DNA of 64,000 nucleotides, taken from contig JAGFBZ010000738.1 in assembly GCA_018398805.1 (NCBI GenBank), positions 923,501 to 987,500 of the forward strand. Direction: 5' to 3'. This stretch comes from Hirundichthys speculiger (lineage: Eukaryota; Chordata; Actinopteri; Beloniformes; Exocoetidae). A model generated the notes under the pieces. The model ran no database searches and was not told where the DNA came from. It saw nothing but the letters and a program-made list of their open reading frames with translations. Below are positions 44,496 through 55,439 of the stretch, piece by piece (within the stretch, counting starts at the first letter, position 1; the number at the start of each line of letters is the position of its first letter). The position numbers and the translations under genes are program-made.

Positions 44496-47400
44496 TCAGT
44501 GTGGGAGATCAGGGGCCAGCAGAGGCAGGGTGGTCGGTTGGTGGTGGGCGGGGCCTCTGTACAGGTGGGGGCCCAGGGTGGGCGGGGCCGCCGGCCAGAG
44601 CAGGTGTGTGGGCAGGAACATCCTGCTGGCTGCAGCCAGAAGCTCCAGACCTGCTGCTGACTGACGCTTCCACTTGGTCCTGAAACACAAAGTTACGGGT
44701 CAGTGAACGCAGCACAGACGATGCTGACGGTTGGACCAAGGTGAGGATCAGACTCACCGATGCTCCAGTCCTCTGGCTGCTCTGCTCTAAAAGCTCAACA
44801 TTTGTTTCTTCATGAATCATTGATCATTGATTACAGCACACATGCTGAATTATTGATCGCTGTTTATTATTAATCAGTCAAAAGTGTCTCCAGTGGAACT
44901 AAACTGTCCAACCTGCTGCTGCAGAGGAGCTGCTTCCCAACAGTTCTGAGCCTGAAGGTTAGAAGGTTGAGTCTGCTTTTTCCAACTTTCAACGCTCAAA
45001 ACAGCCATAAATCCAGTTTCAGCTCATCTACGTGTCACTTTAAGAGCTGCATGATTGATTAGAAGTTTTGGAAGAACAGTCATACCAGGAAGCTGTATTT
45101 CCATCTGCAGATTGATGCCCCGCCCCTTAGACACAATCATAGACTGTAGAAGAAGAACTGGACCAGCCCTCTGTGATGTCAGCCAGCTTTCTAAGGAGGG
45201 CTTTTAAAGACTGATTTCTGTCAAGAGCTGACTCCTCCCAACACTGGTTAATGGGCGGGACAGAAAGCCCTGTCAGTCAGCAGGACACGTCCACTGTAGC
45301 TGTCCAGGCAACAGTGTAGACAGTGTAAAGGCTGCAGTTCCTCTACTGACCACTAGAGGCTGCTGTTCCTCTACCGACCACTAGAGGCTGCAGTTCCTCT
45401 ACTGACCACTAGAGGCTGCTGTTCCTCTACCGACCACTAGAGGCTGCTGTTCCTCTACCGACCACTAGAGGCTGCAGTTCCTCTACCGACCACTAGAGGC
45501 TGCAGTTCCTCTACTGATCACTAAAGGCTGCAGTTCCTCTACTGACCACTAGAGGCTGCAGTTCCTCTTCTGACCACTAGAGGCTGCTGTAATATTAAAA
45601 CTGCATTTTGGGGCCTTATTGTATAATGCTGATTCATAAGTCCATGACTTTTGTTCTAGTTTCTGGTCTGTTGAGGGCCATCACTTCTGTTTATCATTCT
45701 GGCTCCATCAAGTTTTGACACGTAGGCGTCTAGACAACTTATATCAAGGTCTCCATGGTTTTCAAGGGATGCTTAAGATGACTGTTTCCTATTGGCAATT
45801 TATCATTTCTGATCATCCTGCATTCTGTGACGCGAGTTTAATGACCTCTCAATTTTGAATACAAACTGGAGAATAAACCCACTCTGCACCTCTGTCGTGG
45901 TCAGTGCATTGTTTAACTGCCGATTGTCTGCCTCACTAGAACACATTATTGTGTATATACTTATAAATAAGATATACCTATATTTAAAAATTACAGGTGC
46001 AGTTCCTCTTCTGACCACTAGGGTCTATCGCCAACAGTGAGTCAGTCTCCATTCACCTCCATGTTTAAATGTCCAACTTTACAGCTGAAATAAACATTTA
46101 CAGTCTGGTATAAAAACTGTTTGAGCCTTTATACTGCAGATAAATTTGACAAGTGTACGGTGGTTAATTTATGCAACTCATCAGGTACAACTGTATAAAG
46201 CAAAAAATTATGTAAAATTGGGGTGTGATCTTTTTATTCATGGCTGATGCACCTGATGCACCTAGTTGTCATCACTTTAGCCATTTAGCACTTAGCACTG
46301 GCTTTTGAGCTGTGAGAAAAGATCTAAAAGATTTTAATCATTCTAATCTAAAGGTAATCTGGCTTGTTATGTGGTCAGAGGCTGCTCTGACTGGTTCTGA
46401 GTTGGTCTCAGTCACCTGTTACTGATGTCACAATGGGTTTGTCCAGTTCTTTTATAGAGTCTATGGTGGTATGAATCAGGATTCCAGATAAACTGGTCAC
46501 CAACAAGGATCATCCAGACTTTATCAGCGATGAATCCCAACTGAGAATGTTTGACAAAGATGAACCTTAAGACATGTTTTATATCTTATTTAATTTCCCT
46601 TTGGGATCAGTAAAGTGTTTTTGGATTAAATTGAATTAAATAAAAAGAATAAGACAAAGTAAGATTGTAAATGTCATCAGAATAAAAATCTTCGTCACTG
46701 GTATTCTGCACTTTATCTGCAAAATGTGCTCTTTTGTTAAAATGTCTCAAACAATACGTGGCAAAAGGAGACACATGCAACTAACAGAAGGATTGTTTAA
46801 ATAGTCTGCTGCCAACTTCAGCTTCAGTGTACATGACGTACACAGAGGTGGGAGGTTACGATGTTGCTTAAATTAGATGGTTAAAAGTTCTTGGCAGATC
46901 CAGAACCTGGAAGGTGATGGTCACATGATCAAAGCCTCCAGTGTAAAAACTGCTGCTGCAGTGCCACCATGTGGACAGTAACACAACTCCAATTCAGCAG
47001 CATGCAGCGCTCACCTGCGGTTCTGGTACCAGGTCTTGACCTGGGTGTCGCTGAGGTGCAGAGAGGCAGCCAGCTCCATGCGGTCCTGTACGCTCAGGTA
47101 CTTCTGCTTCTGGAAGCTCGTCTCCAGCCTCAACAGCTGCTGGTCGCTGAACGCCGTCCGAGCCTTACGAGGTTTCTTCAGGCGACTGGCCGCCAGCGGG
47201 TCCGAGCTCCCGCCGTGCACTGAGGGATGGACAGGTGGAGATGACATCACATGAGCCCTGGCAGCTGACTGGATCCATGAAAGTTTGGTTCCTGGTTAGC
47301 ACCTGGAATGGAGGCCCAGGACAGACTCCATCTCTGTAGTAAGTTTTAGTTTGGTTAGTTTTGGTTAGTGTTAGTTCATTTTAGTCAGTTTGGATAGTGT

Positions 47401-50400
47401 TAGTTTTAGTTAGTTCATTTGGTTAGTTTTAGTTTGGTTGGTTTTAATTAGTTTGGTTCATGTTAGTTTGGTTAGTGTTGGTTTGGTTAGTTTTAGTTAG
47501 TTTGCGTAGTGTCAGTCAGTTTAGTTTGTGTTAGTTTAGTTGGTTAGTTTGGTTAGACTGAGTTAGTTTGGTTGGTTTTAATTAGTTTGATTAGTGTTAG
47601 TTTAGTTTGAGTTGGTTAGTTTTAGTTTGGTTGGTTTTAATTAGTTTGGTTTGTGTTAGTTTGGTTAGTTTTAGTTAGTTTGGTTAGTGTTGATTTGGTT
47701 TGTGTTAATTTGGTTGGTTTGTTTGGTTAATTCTAGTTTGTTTGGTTACTGTTAGTTTAGTTAGTTAGTTAGTTAGTTAGGTTAGTTTTAGTTTGGTTGG
47801 TTTTAATTAGTTTGGTTCGTGTTAGTTTAGTTGGTTAGTTTTAGTTAGTTTGGTTAGTGTTAGTTTGGTTAATTTTCGTTTGTTTGGTTAGTGCAGTGCT
47901 TCTCAATTATTTTCTGGTGCGCCCCCCCTAGGAAGAAGAAAACATTTCCCGCCCCCCCTCCTCCCCACCGCGACTATAAATAGTATAATTTGTCTATAAA
48001 ATTATTGTAAGTACACCTCTGCATAACAGCGTATCCTTAATAACATTTAGGGAAACAAAAAAAAGAAATACAGATCAACTTATAACAAAGATTAACTTTA
48101 TGAAAATAGTTTTTTAGTCTGTAAAGATTTAAAGTGCATCAATCCTACTGTAGTCACAGTGAAGCAGCGCTACATCAGCATCGTCATATTTCCTCGTCTT
48201 AACTTTCCGGTGTCTTTCGTTTGTCTCATTATCTCCGTCTCTCTCCGTCTTTGTTTTCATCCCTGTTAAATATTTTTCCCTGGTGTCTCTTGAGTGGTGT
48301 CACTTCATATCTCCTGCTCTGTGCTGCGTGCACACATGTCCGTGCAAAAAACCCGACACAATATAGCTAATACTCCCTGAACCCACTGGGACAATGAGAG
48401 CGCCACTGCCCCCTATTGGAGTATGTGTGCAATTACACTTTATTCCAGTACGGCAAAAAATAAAAAATAAAATAAAATAAACATGTTCCCTTCTTAAAGG
48501 GTTTGAACTCTTAAAGCGTTGAATTCTTAAAGGATTGAATTCTTAAAGGATTGAATTCTTAAAGGGTTTGAATTCTTAAAGGGTTGAATTCTTAAAGGGT
48601 TGAATTCTTAAAGGGTTTGAATTCTTAAAGGGTTTGAAATTCTTAAAGGGTTGAATTCTTAAAGGGTTGAATTCTTAAAGGGTTTGAATTCTTAAAGGGT
48701 TGAATTCTTAAAGGGTTGAATTCTTAAAGGGTTTGAATTCTTAAAGGGTTTGAATTCTTAAAGGGTTGAATTCTTAAAGGGTTGAATTTAAAGGGTTTTG
48801 AATTTAAAGGGTTCTTTTGAATTCTTAAAGGGTTTGAATTCTTAAAGGGTTGAATTCTTAAAGGGTTTGAATTCTTAAAGGGTTGAATTCTTAAAGGGTT
48901 GAATTCTTAAAGGGTTTGAACTCTTAAAGGGTTTGAACTCTTAAAGGGTTTGAATTCTTAAAGGGTTGAATTCTTAAAGGGTTTGAACTCTTAAAGGATT
49001 GAATTCTTAAAGGGTTTGAACTCTTAAAGCGTTGAATTCTTAAAGGGTTGAATTCTTTAAGGGTTGAATTCTTTAAGGGTTGAATTCTTAAAGGGTTTGA
49101 ATTCTTAAAGGGTTTGAACTCTTAAAGCGTTGAATTCTTAAAGGGTTGAATTCTTAAAGGGTTTGAACTCTTAAAGCGTTGAATTCTTAAAGGGTTGAAT
49201 TCTTTAAGGGTTGAATTCTTTAAGGGTTGAATTCTTAAAGGGTTTGAATTCTTAAAGGGTTGAATTCTTACAGGGGTTGAACTCTTAAAGGGTTTGAATT
49301 CTTAAAGGGTTGAATTCTTAAAGGGTTTGAATTCTTAAAGGGTTTGAACTCTTAAAGGGTTTGAATTCTTAAAGGGTTGAATTCTTAAAGGGTTGAACTC
49401 TTAAAGGGTTTGAACTCTTAAAGGGTTGAATTCTTAAAGGGTTGAATTCTTAAAGGGTTGAATTCTTAAAGGGTTGAATTCTTAAAGGGTTTGAACTCTT
49501 AAAGGGTTGAATTGTTAAAGGGTTTGAACTCTTAAAGGGTTTGAACTCTTAAAGGGTTGAATTCTTAAAGGGTTGAATTCTTAAAGGGTTGAATTCTTAA
49601 AGGGTTTGAACTCTTAAAGGGTTTGAATTCTTAAAGGGTTGAACTCTTAAAGGGTTTGAACTCTTAAAGGGTTGAATTGTTAAAGGGTTTGAACTCTTAA
49701 AGGGTTTGAACTCTTAAAGGGTTGAACTCTTAAAGGGTTTGAACTCTTAAAGGGTTGAATTGTTAAAGGGTTTGAACTCTTAAAGGGTTGAATTGTTAAA
49801 GGGTTTGAACTCTTAAAGGGTTTGAACTCTTAAAGGGTTGAACTCTTAAAGGGTTGAACTCTTAAAGGGTTTGAACTCTTAAAGGGTTGAATTGTTAAAG
49901 GGTTTGAACTCTTAAAGGGTTTGAACTCTTAAAGGGTTGAATTCTTAAAGGGTTTGAATTCTTAAAGGGTTGAATTCTTAAAGGGTTTGAACTCTTAAAG
50001 CGTTGAACTCTTTAAGGGTTTGAACTCTTAAAGGGTTTGAACTCTTAAAGGGTTTGAATTCTTAAAGGGTTGAATTCTTAAAGGGTTTGAACTCTTAAAG
50101 GGTTTGAATTCTTAAAGGGGGGTGTCAGACTCATTTTTACTGAGGGCCACATCAGCATCATGGTGGCCCTTGAAGGGCCAGATTGAATGCGTGAATGTAA
50201 CAAAATGCAATGAAAAAATAAATTAAACTACACATTATTATATTGTTAAATAACAGTTTCTGTATTTATTGTGTATTGAAGTTTCAAATATTTAAGTCAT
50301 TATTATATTAAACTCAGGGTTTGTGGTAAACATCACTCAGAGTATCCATTACCTTGGTTTCAGAAGTAGAAGCGGTTCTTTGTTTTTCTTGTGGGCTAAA

Positions 50401-52054
50401 TTTAGCATACTTAGCTCTGCGTTTGCTGTCAAAATGCCTACGTAGATTAAACTCTTTCACAACTGACACCTGCCTCATAACACAAAAGACATACTGTTAT
50501 TTCACCTTGAGACACAAACTTGTATTTGTTTTCCCATCGTTCACGAAGCTGTCTTCCTTGTGCATCAATTTTTCTTTTCTTGGACATGTTGTGGTTAGTT
50601 TGTGGAGGTTTTTCTTAAGTCCATCAGTTCTGAAAAATCATCTTGTTCATAGCTACCGTTATCATTGTGGGTAACGATGAAATGCATGATGGGAGATGTA
50701 GTTTATTGTCAATGTGCACTTTAAAGCGGCGTAAGCTTATTTTAAGTCTTAAAATATTGGTTTAAAATTTCAGCCAATAATGCCCAAGCTCTCAAGGGCC
50801 ATATAAAATTACGTGGCGCACCACATTTGGCCCGCGGGCCTTGTGTTTGACACATGTGCCTTAAAGGGTTTGAGGTCTAAAAGGGTTTAAACTCTTGAAG
50901 GGTTTTTATTCTTAAAGGGATTGCACTCTTAAAGGGTTTAAATTCTTAAAAGGCTTGAATTCCAGAAGGGTTTGAGCTCTGAAAGTGTTTGAACTCTTAA
51001 AGAGTTTTAATTCTTAAAGGGTTTGAATTCTTAAAGGATTTTAACTCTTAATGGGTTTGAATTCTTAAAGGGTTTGAGGTCTGAAAGGATTTGAGCTCTA
51101 AAAGGGTTTAGAGTTTAGGGCTCAGTCTACTAACATGTACATTTATTTGACTCTTGAGCTGGAACCTCAACAGTGAGAGACTGAGAGGACCAATAACTAG
51201 ATCAGAGCTCTACTGTCACTGATCGATGATTGATGAAATAAAATATCACAAACAGAAACTTCAGTTTTGTTCAGTTTATGTTCAGAAACTGATCACTATT
51301 ATGATTATTATTGTGAACAATAAAGTGATTGTTGATCACTGATACTTCTGATCACCAATTCAAGTTCATCATAAATTCATTATCAGAATGATCACCTGAA
51401 TTATTTTCAGAATTATTACCTGAATTATGATTAGAATTATTATCTGAATTATCACCAGAATTATTATTATCAGTTACTGTCCACTTAAAGCCCAGACTGG
51501 CTGACTTCTGTGGAAATGTTCTGCAGTTTGAAGGCTCCATTTATTAATTTTTTTATTCACTAATAAACTATGAACATTAGTGCATTTTAATTCATAACTG
51601 TTAAATGTGAATCTCAGACTGGATTAGAGTGATTATCTGTCAGACCTCACTCATCTTCTTCTTTTTCTGGATCATTTCAGTATCTTCTGGGCATCTTCTT
51701 ACCTCTGCTGTCCTCCTCAGAAGTTCTGCTCACACTGTTATTCTGAAAATCCTCATCCGGCTCTGCTCGGAACGGCTGGGCTCGCAGCTCGGGCTGTCCC
51801 AGGTCAGGGGACCCGCAGTCCGACAAGATGTCCCGGATCAGGAACGAAGAGCAGAAAGAGTGTGGCCGGGCGGCAGGCTCCCTCTGCGGCGAGGCTGGCG
51901 CCGAGCTGCCGCGGCTGCTGCTCGGGCTGCGCTCCGGAGGCTCCCCCGGGCTGCGCTCCGGAGGCTGTTCCTGGGAGGAAGGCGCGCAGGGCGGCCTGAG
52001 TGCCAGCAGGGAGTCGATGAAGAAGCCGGAGCCGCCGGATGAAGGAGGCTCCAT
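44496..52054 (-). CDS. barhl1: BarH-like homeobox transcription factor barhl1
   Basis: A nuclear homeodomain repressor of neural and hair-cell development. Three exons on the minus strand: 52054-51703, 47219-47015, 44679-44496, joined in phase 1 and phase 2, giving 246 residues. Exon 1 holds the two FIL/eh1-type repressor motifs of BarH proteins: GFFIDSLL (10-17) and FLIRDIL (71-77). Exon 2 gives [13 protein letters not shown] and most of the homeodomain (134-193), including [16 protein letters not shown] and VKTWYQNRR. Exon 3 continues [15 protein letters not shown] and ends LLAPDLPH. Human BARHL1 has about 327 residues; here the acidic linker after FLIRDIL and the C-terminal Pro-rich tail are much shorter. 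Homeodomain helix 1 is changed at several positions ([14 protein letters not shown]). The position between ddx31 and cfap77 identifies barhl1 rather than barhl2; whether it is the a or b duplicate cannot be told. Confidence 0.92.
45332..45587. repeat. 28-bp minisatellite, array C (inside transposon)
   Basis: Nine or ten copies of the 28-bp unit in the same orientation as array B, with a GCTGTTCC variant. Cut at the right by the solo LTR. Confidence 0.93.
45588..45995. mobile_element. Solo LTR of an LTR retroelement
   Basis: 408 bp that start TGTAATATTAAAACTG and end AAAATTACA (TG...CA). They interrupt the 28-bp array, with GCTGC (45583-45587) and GGTGC (45996-46000) as a one-mismatch 5-bp duplication. 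An AATAAA near 45873 followed by TCTGTCGTGGTCAGTG looks like an R/U5 region. There is no internal coding region, so it arose by LTR-LTR recombination. The family is unknown. Confidence 0.72.
46590..46645 (+). mobile_element. LINE-type 3' tail
   Basis: TTTCCCTTTGGGATCAGTAA followed by AGTG and TTTTGGATTAAATTGAATTA resembles the conserved 3' tail of teleost L2/Rex LINEs and their SINE partners, ending in a short ATTAAA-type tandem. Upstream body not recognised. Confidence 0.55.
47335..47890. repeat. GTTAGTTT low-complexity array in barhl1 intron 1
   Basis: Irregular repeats of TTAGTTTGGTTAGTGTTAG-type motifs, without a fixed period. It ends at a hAT-like terminus. Confidence 0.9.
47894..48475. 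mobile_element. hAT-like fragment, left end only
   Basis: It starts CAGTGCTTCTCAATTATTTT with CTGGTGCGCCCCCCC, resembling the CAGTGGTTCTCAA ends of hAT elements. A matching right end is not evident; the segment runs into an A/T-rich AAATAAAATA tail at 48455-48480. Confidence 0.5.
48490..50117. repeat. 16/17-bp minisatellite, barhl1 intron 1
   Basis: About 98 copies of CTTAAAGGGTTGAATT or the 17-bp CTTAAAGGGTTTGAACT, in variant blocks. After the hAT insertion at 50118-50858 the array resumes at 50859-51105 with clearly more diverged units. Confidence 0.96.
50118..50858. mobile_element. hAT non-autonomous element inside minisatellite
   Basis: The left end GGGGGTGTCAGACTCATTTT and right end GTGTTTGACACATGTG, with subterminal GAGGGCCACATCAGCATCAT and GGCCCGCGGGCC, are characteristic of a widespread hAT family. 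The flanks TCTTAAAG (50110-50117) and CCTTAAAG (50859-50866) are an 8-bp duplication with one mismatch, drawn from the repeat unit itself. Confidence 0.82.
51106..51702. other. barhl1 intron 1, 5' part
   Basis: AT-rich, with TTATTATCTGAATTATCACC-type short repeats near 51390-51470. No other features. Confidence 0.45.
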
Positions 52055-52113
52055 CTCCGCCGGGACTCTGCTGAGTTCTTCAGTCAGAGGATGAACAGAA
52101 ACTTCAGGGAGTG

Positions 52114-52141
52114 TGACGTCACTCGTTCCAACGTGACGTCA
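52114..52141 (-). promoter_or_regulatory. Paired CRE sites upstream of barhl1
   Basis: Two perfect palindromic TGACGTCA sites at 52114-52121 and 52134-52141, exactly 20 bp apart, inside a duplicated GTGACGTCACT. They lie 60-87 bp upstream of the barhl1 ATG. CREB/ATF factors bind this motif. Whether they lie in promoter or 5' UTR cannot be decided here. Confidence 0.7.
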
Positions 52142-52257
52142 CTGTAACCGCTGAAAGTTGAACCTAAATGAAGAGATAACTCATGGACCAGGACGAGGGA
52201 GGGAGACTGGACTGCTTCTAGGGTTTTTGGGGCCCTGTTGTTTAAAAGTCCAGAGAT

Positions 52258-52276
52258 GGGGGGGGGGGGGGGGGGG
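52258..52276. repeat. G19 homopolymer
   Basis: Nineteen consecutive G upstream of barhl1. A likely assembly or polymerase slip point. Confidence 0.9.
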
Positions 52277-52289
52277 TTCAAAGCGTTTC

Positions 52290-52809
52290 AGATGATCTGT
52301 GGTGATGCGTTCATCTGTGACACATCTGGGAACATCTGTGAAGCTGAATTTCGAACTGAAGTTGGATGAGCTAAAGAAACGAAACAGGCTGCCAGAGATG
52401 AGTTCAGCCAGCATGGCGGGAAACAGGCTGTTAAAAGAGCAGTGCTGAAAACACACAAAAATAGTCACATGTTCTGATTTTAAGAAGTCCAAAAATAGTT
52501 TTTTTTTTTTTTATTGTACAGCAGATTCCCATGGCACTTTTCAAACGTCACAATCAGAACATCCAGATGATTTTTCAGTTCAACTCTGCTAAAGTCTGTG
52601 GCCAGTAAAGACTATAGTTCAGTTGGTAAAACACTTCCTGAATGAAACCAACGAGCCTCAACTATTATATAAAGATACTGAGAGAGTTAAGTTTCTAGTT
52701 CGTATCTTCAGAACCGTGTGGACGAGAACCAGCAGTAGCGAGTCTGACATCCACAGGCTTAGTTTCTAACTTTGCAGTTGAAACGAGGTCAGTGCAGGTC
52801 TGATGTCAG
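52290..52809. other. Upstream of barhl1, unassigned
   Basis: Apart from a T-run near 52499-52513, no recognisable feature. Possible regulatory DNA. Confidence 0.4.
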
Positions 52810-53198
52810 AGGCTGCAGTTCCTCTACTGACCACTAGAGACTGCAGTTCCTCTACTGACCACTAGAGGCTGCAGTTCCTCTACTGACCACTAGAGGCTTC
52901 AGTTCCTCTATCGACCACTAGAGACTGCAGTTCCTCTAACGGCCACAAGAGAGTGCAGTTCCTCTAACGGCCACTAGAGGCTGCAGTTCCCCTAACGACC
53001 ACTAGAGACTGCAGTTCCTCTACTGACTACTAGAGGCTGCAGTTCCTCTACTGACCACTAGAGGCTGCAGTTCCTCTAACGACCACTAGAGACTGCAGTT
53101 CCTCTACTGACTACTAGAGGCTGCAGTTCCTCTAACGACCACTAGAGACTGCAGTTCCTCTACTGACCACTAGAGACTGCAGTTCCTCTACTGACCAG
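52810..53198. repeat. 28-bp minisatellite, array D
   Basis: About 14 copies of the 28-bp unit in the same orientation as arrays B and C, with an AACGGCC variant. Ends at CTACTGACCAG, followed by TGTCATGGACACC. Confidence 0.95.
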
Positions 53199-53319
53199 TG
53201 TCATGGACACCATTTTCGCAGTACTTGGGGAGCCCTTATTCTGCTTGGAAGAGTTTTGAAATGATTGTGCCTTTGGGTTCCTTAAATTGAGCTTAACTCG
53301 CGCTGCTGGAGCCAGAGGC

Positions 53320-54020
53320 TCCGTCGGTCCTCCAGAGGCTCCGTCGGTCCTCCCGAGGCTCAGTTGGTCCTCCAGAGGCTCCGTCGCTCCTTTATATTCT
53401 CCATCGCTCCTTCAGAGGCTCCAACGGTCCTCCAGAGGCTCCGTCGCTCCTTTATATTCTCTGTCGCTCCTTTATATTCTCCGTCGCTCCTTTATATTCT
53501 TCGTCGCTCCTCCAGAGGCTCCAACGGTCCTCCAGAGGCTCCGTCGCTCCTTTATATCCTCTGTCGGTCCTCCAGAGGCTCCGCCGCTCCTCCAGAGGAT
53601 TCTGTCGCTCCTCCAGAGGCTCCATTGCTCCTCCAGAGGTGCCGTCGCTCCTTTATATTCTCTGTCGCTCCTCCAGAGGCTCTGTTGCTCCTTTATATTC
53701 TCCGTCACCCCTTTATATTCTCCTTCGCTCCTCCAGATGCTACATCGCTCCTCCAGAGGCTCCGTCGATCCTCCAGAGGCGCCGTCGCTCCTCCAGAAGC
53801 TCTGTTGCTCCTCCAGAAGCTCCGTCGCTCTCCTAGAGGCACCGTCGCTCTCCTAGAGGCTTCGTCGCTCTCCCAGAGGCTCCGTCGCTCCTCCAGAAGC
53901 TCCGTCGCTCCTCCAGAAGCTCCGTCGCTCTCCCAGAGGCTCCGTCACTCCTCCAGAGGCACCGTCGCTCCCCCAGAGGCTCAGTCGCTCCTCCAGAGGC
54001 TCCGTCACTCCTACCGTCTT
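53320..54020. repeat. 20-bp minisatellite with two alternating units
   Basis: About 35 copies of a 20-bp unit, either GCTCCTCCAGAGGCTCCGTC or GCTCCTTTATATTCTCCGTC. The two variants alternate in blocks on the left, and only the first remains on the right. Open frames rich in Ser-Leu-Arg are artefacts. Confidence 0.95.
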
Positions 54021-55152
54021 TTCCTGGAGCAGGTGCTTTTAAAAACAATCTGATGTCGTACCCTTACACCGCGTAGCAACTTCAGCAGGAGCCCAGATAA
54101 GCCCTAGGTAACACAGTGGAGAGCCTATAGACTTTTATCTTGTCTCTTGAGCTTCACCTGGCATCTGCCTGTCAGCCCAGACCAACAGATTCACCTGCTC
54201 AGCATTTATCACACTCTCCCTATGTTTTTGGGTTCATAAAACATTCACCACTCACACTAGGATATAATGGGAAGACAATCAGGCATAAAAAAAACGACAG
54301 ATAGGAGTAAAACATGAAAAAATAGACACTAGGACTCTTTCAGTTCTGTGCCTGAGAACAGAGCTCTGCTCGCCTGGCTTCAGGCTCCAGCAGCTCTTAT
54401 TTTGTTCTGGTGGTTAAACTGGAAATGAGGATGTTCAGCTTCCCTTCAAACTCTCAAATCAAACTCACTCATTCCCATCAGCTTTCTCCACCTGGACGTC
54501 TGAGAATGTTCATGCAGTTTCACATGTGGCACAGACAAACTATTCCTTCCAGAGTACTGTGTTAATCCCCTCAGGGAAATAAAGGAATTGTTTTATTATT
54601 AACCAGTTCATTAAAAGAAAAGAAAAACTGTTCAAGAATTTAGGCTGGTCAGTCCATTTTAATGTCATGTACAACTCAAATTCATCAGTGTCAACCTTGA
54701 GAAACCTAAAAATAGATGAAATGTCATCGTTAGAGGGGACTAAAACTCCCAACTCACAGAGCTCATGAACCAACCATAAAGTTTCCTGGTTTTAATGGTA
54801 GACAGCCAATCAAACTTAGAAATATGAACACTGAAGAGTGTTTCAGATGAAAGTCAGGACGTCTTCATGAGAAAACCAGTCGTTTGTGTTTGAGTCTAGT
54901 GTTGAAGTGACTCTGGTTTTTGTCACCTCTGAGACCTTCTCACTTCCTGTTGCCGTGACCCACAGGTTCCTTTAACATGAAAACACCACTGGAACGAGTC
55001 CGTCATGACAGTCTGACGGTCTGATGTCATGAATATTGCTGAGGTTCTGATTGATGTTCTGGAATTTCTGTTTTCACTTCAGCGTTCCATTAGAAGGTCT
55101 GAACCTTTAACTGAGCAGAAGACTGAGACCAGATGCCAACAAACATCTAAAT
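54021..55152. other. Intergenic, mostly unassigned
   Basis: A reversed CTGAGGGGATTAACACAG-type motif near 54556-54573 may be a minus-strand LINE tail. Otherwise nothing supported. Confidence 0.4.
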
Positions 55153-55382
55153 CAGGAGTCTCCATCTCCAGTCCTGGAGGGCGGCTGTCCTGTATGGTCG
55201 TAGATTTTTTTCCATGCTCCAGCACATCTGATTCAAATGAATGGAGCATTAACAGAATTGTGCAGACCTGGATGACAGGCTGATGGTTATCAGTTCACCT
55301 GAATCAGGTGAGCTGAAGCTACAGGAAAATATCAAAGACATGCAGGACAGTGGCCCCCCAGGGCTGGAGCTGGAGCACCCTG
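55153..55382. mobile_element. Small hAT-like MITE (230 bp)
   Basis: The left end CAGGAGTCTCCATCTCCAGT and the right end, reversed, CAGGGTGCTCCAGCTCCAGC are imperfect inverted repeats. The flanks ATCTAAAT (55145-55152) and ATCTAAAA (55383-55390) are a near-identical 8-bp duplication. Similar in plan to the MITE at 10891-11114. Confidence 0.82.
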
Positions 55383-55439
55383 ATCTAAAAAATTCCAATC
55401 TAACGGTTCTTAATCCACCTGGAAGCTTCAAAGTTTAGG

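Larger units (their letters stand above)
45138..46465. mobile_element. DNA transposon carrying the 28-bp motif
   Basis: Imperfect inverted ends: CATAGACTGTAGAAGAAGAA then CTGGACC at the left; GTCCAGTTCTTTTATAGAGT then CTATG at the right. Both are followed inward by GATGTCA. Inside lie a short 28-bp array (45332-45587) and, after a solo LTR, one more copy (GTGCAGTTCCTCTTCTGACC, 45998-46017). No transposase is seen. It occupies barhl1 intron 2. The ends match a repeat I recall as common in teleosts, but I cannot name its superfamily. Confidence 0.65.

Noticed and set aside
44496..52054. Assignment to barhl2 or a BARX gene
   Set aside because: Two FIL-type motifs exclude BARX, and the neighbours ddx31 and cfap77 mark the barhl1 locus.
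53287..54053. Two overlapping ~200-codon frames rich in Ser-Leu-Arg
   Set aside because: A 20-bp array; the frame rotates every unit and no conserved domain appears.
53199..54100. Possible LTR beginning TGTCATGGACACC at the edge of array D
   Set aside because: No matching CA end, target duplication or polyadenylation context could be placed; the interior is mostly another minisatellite.
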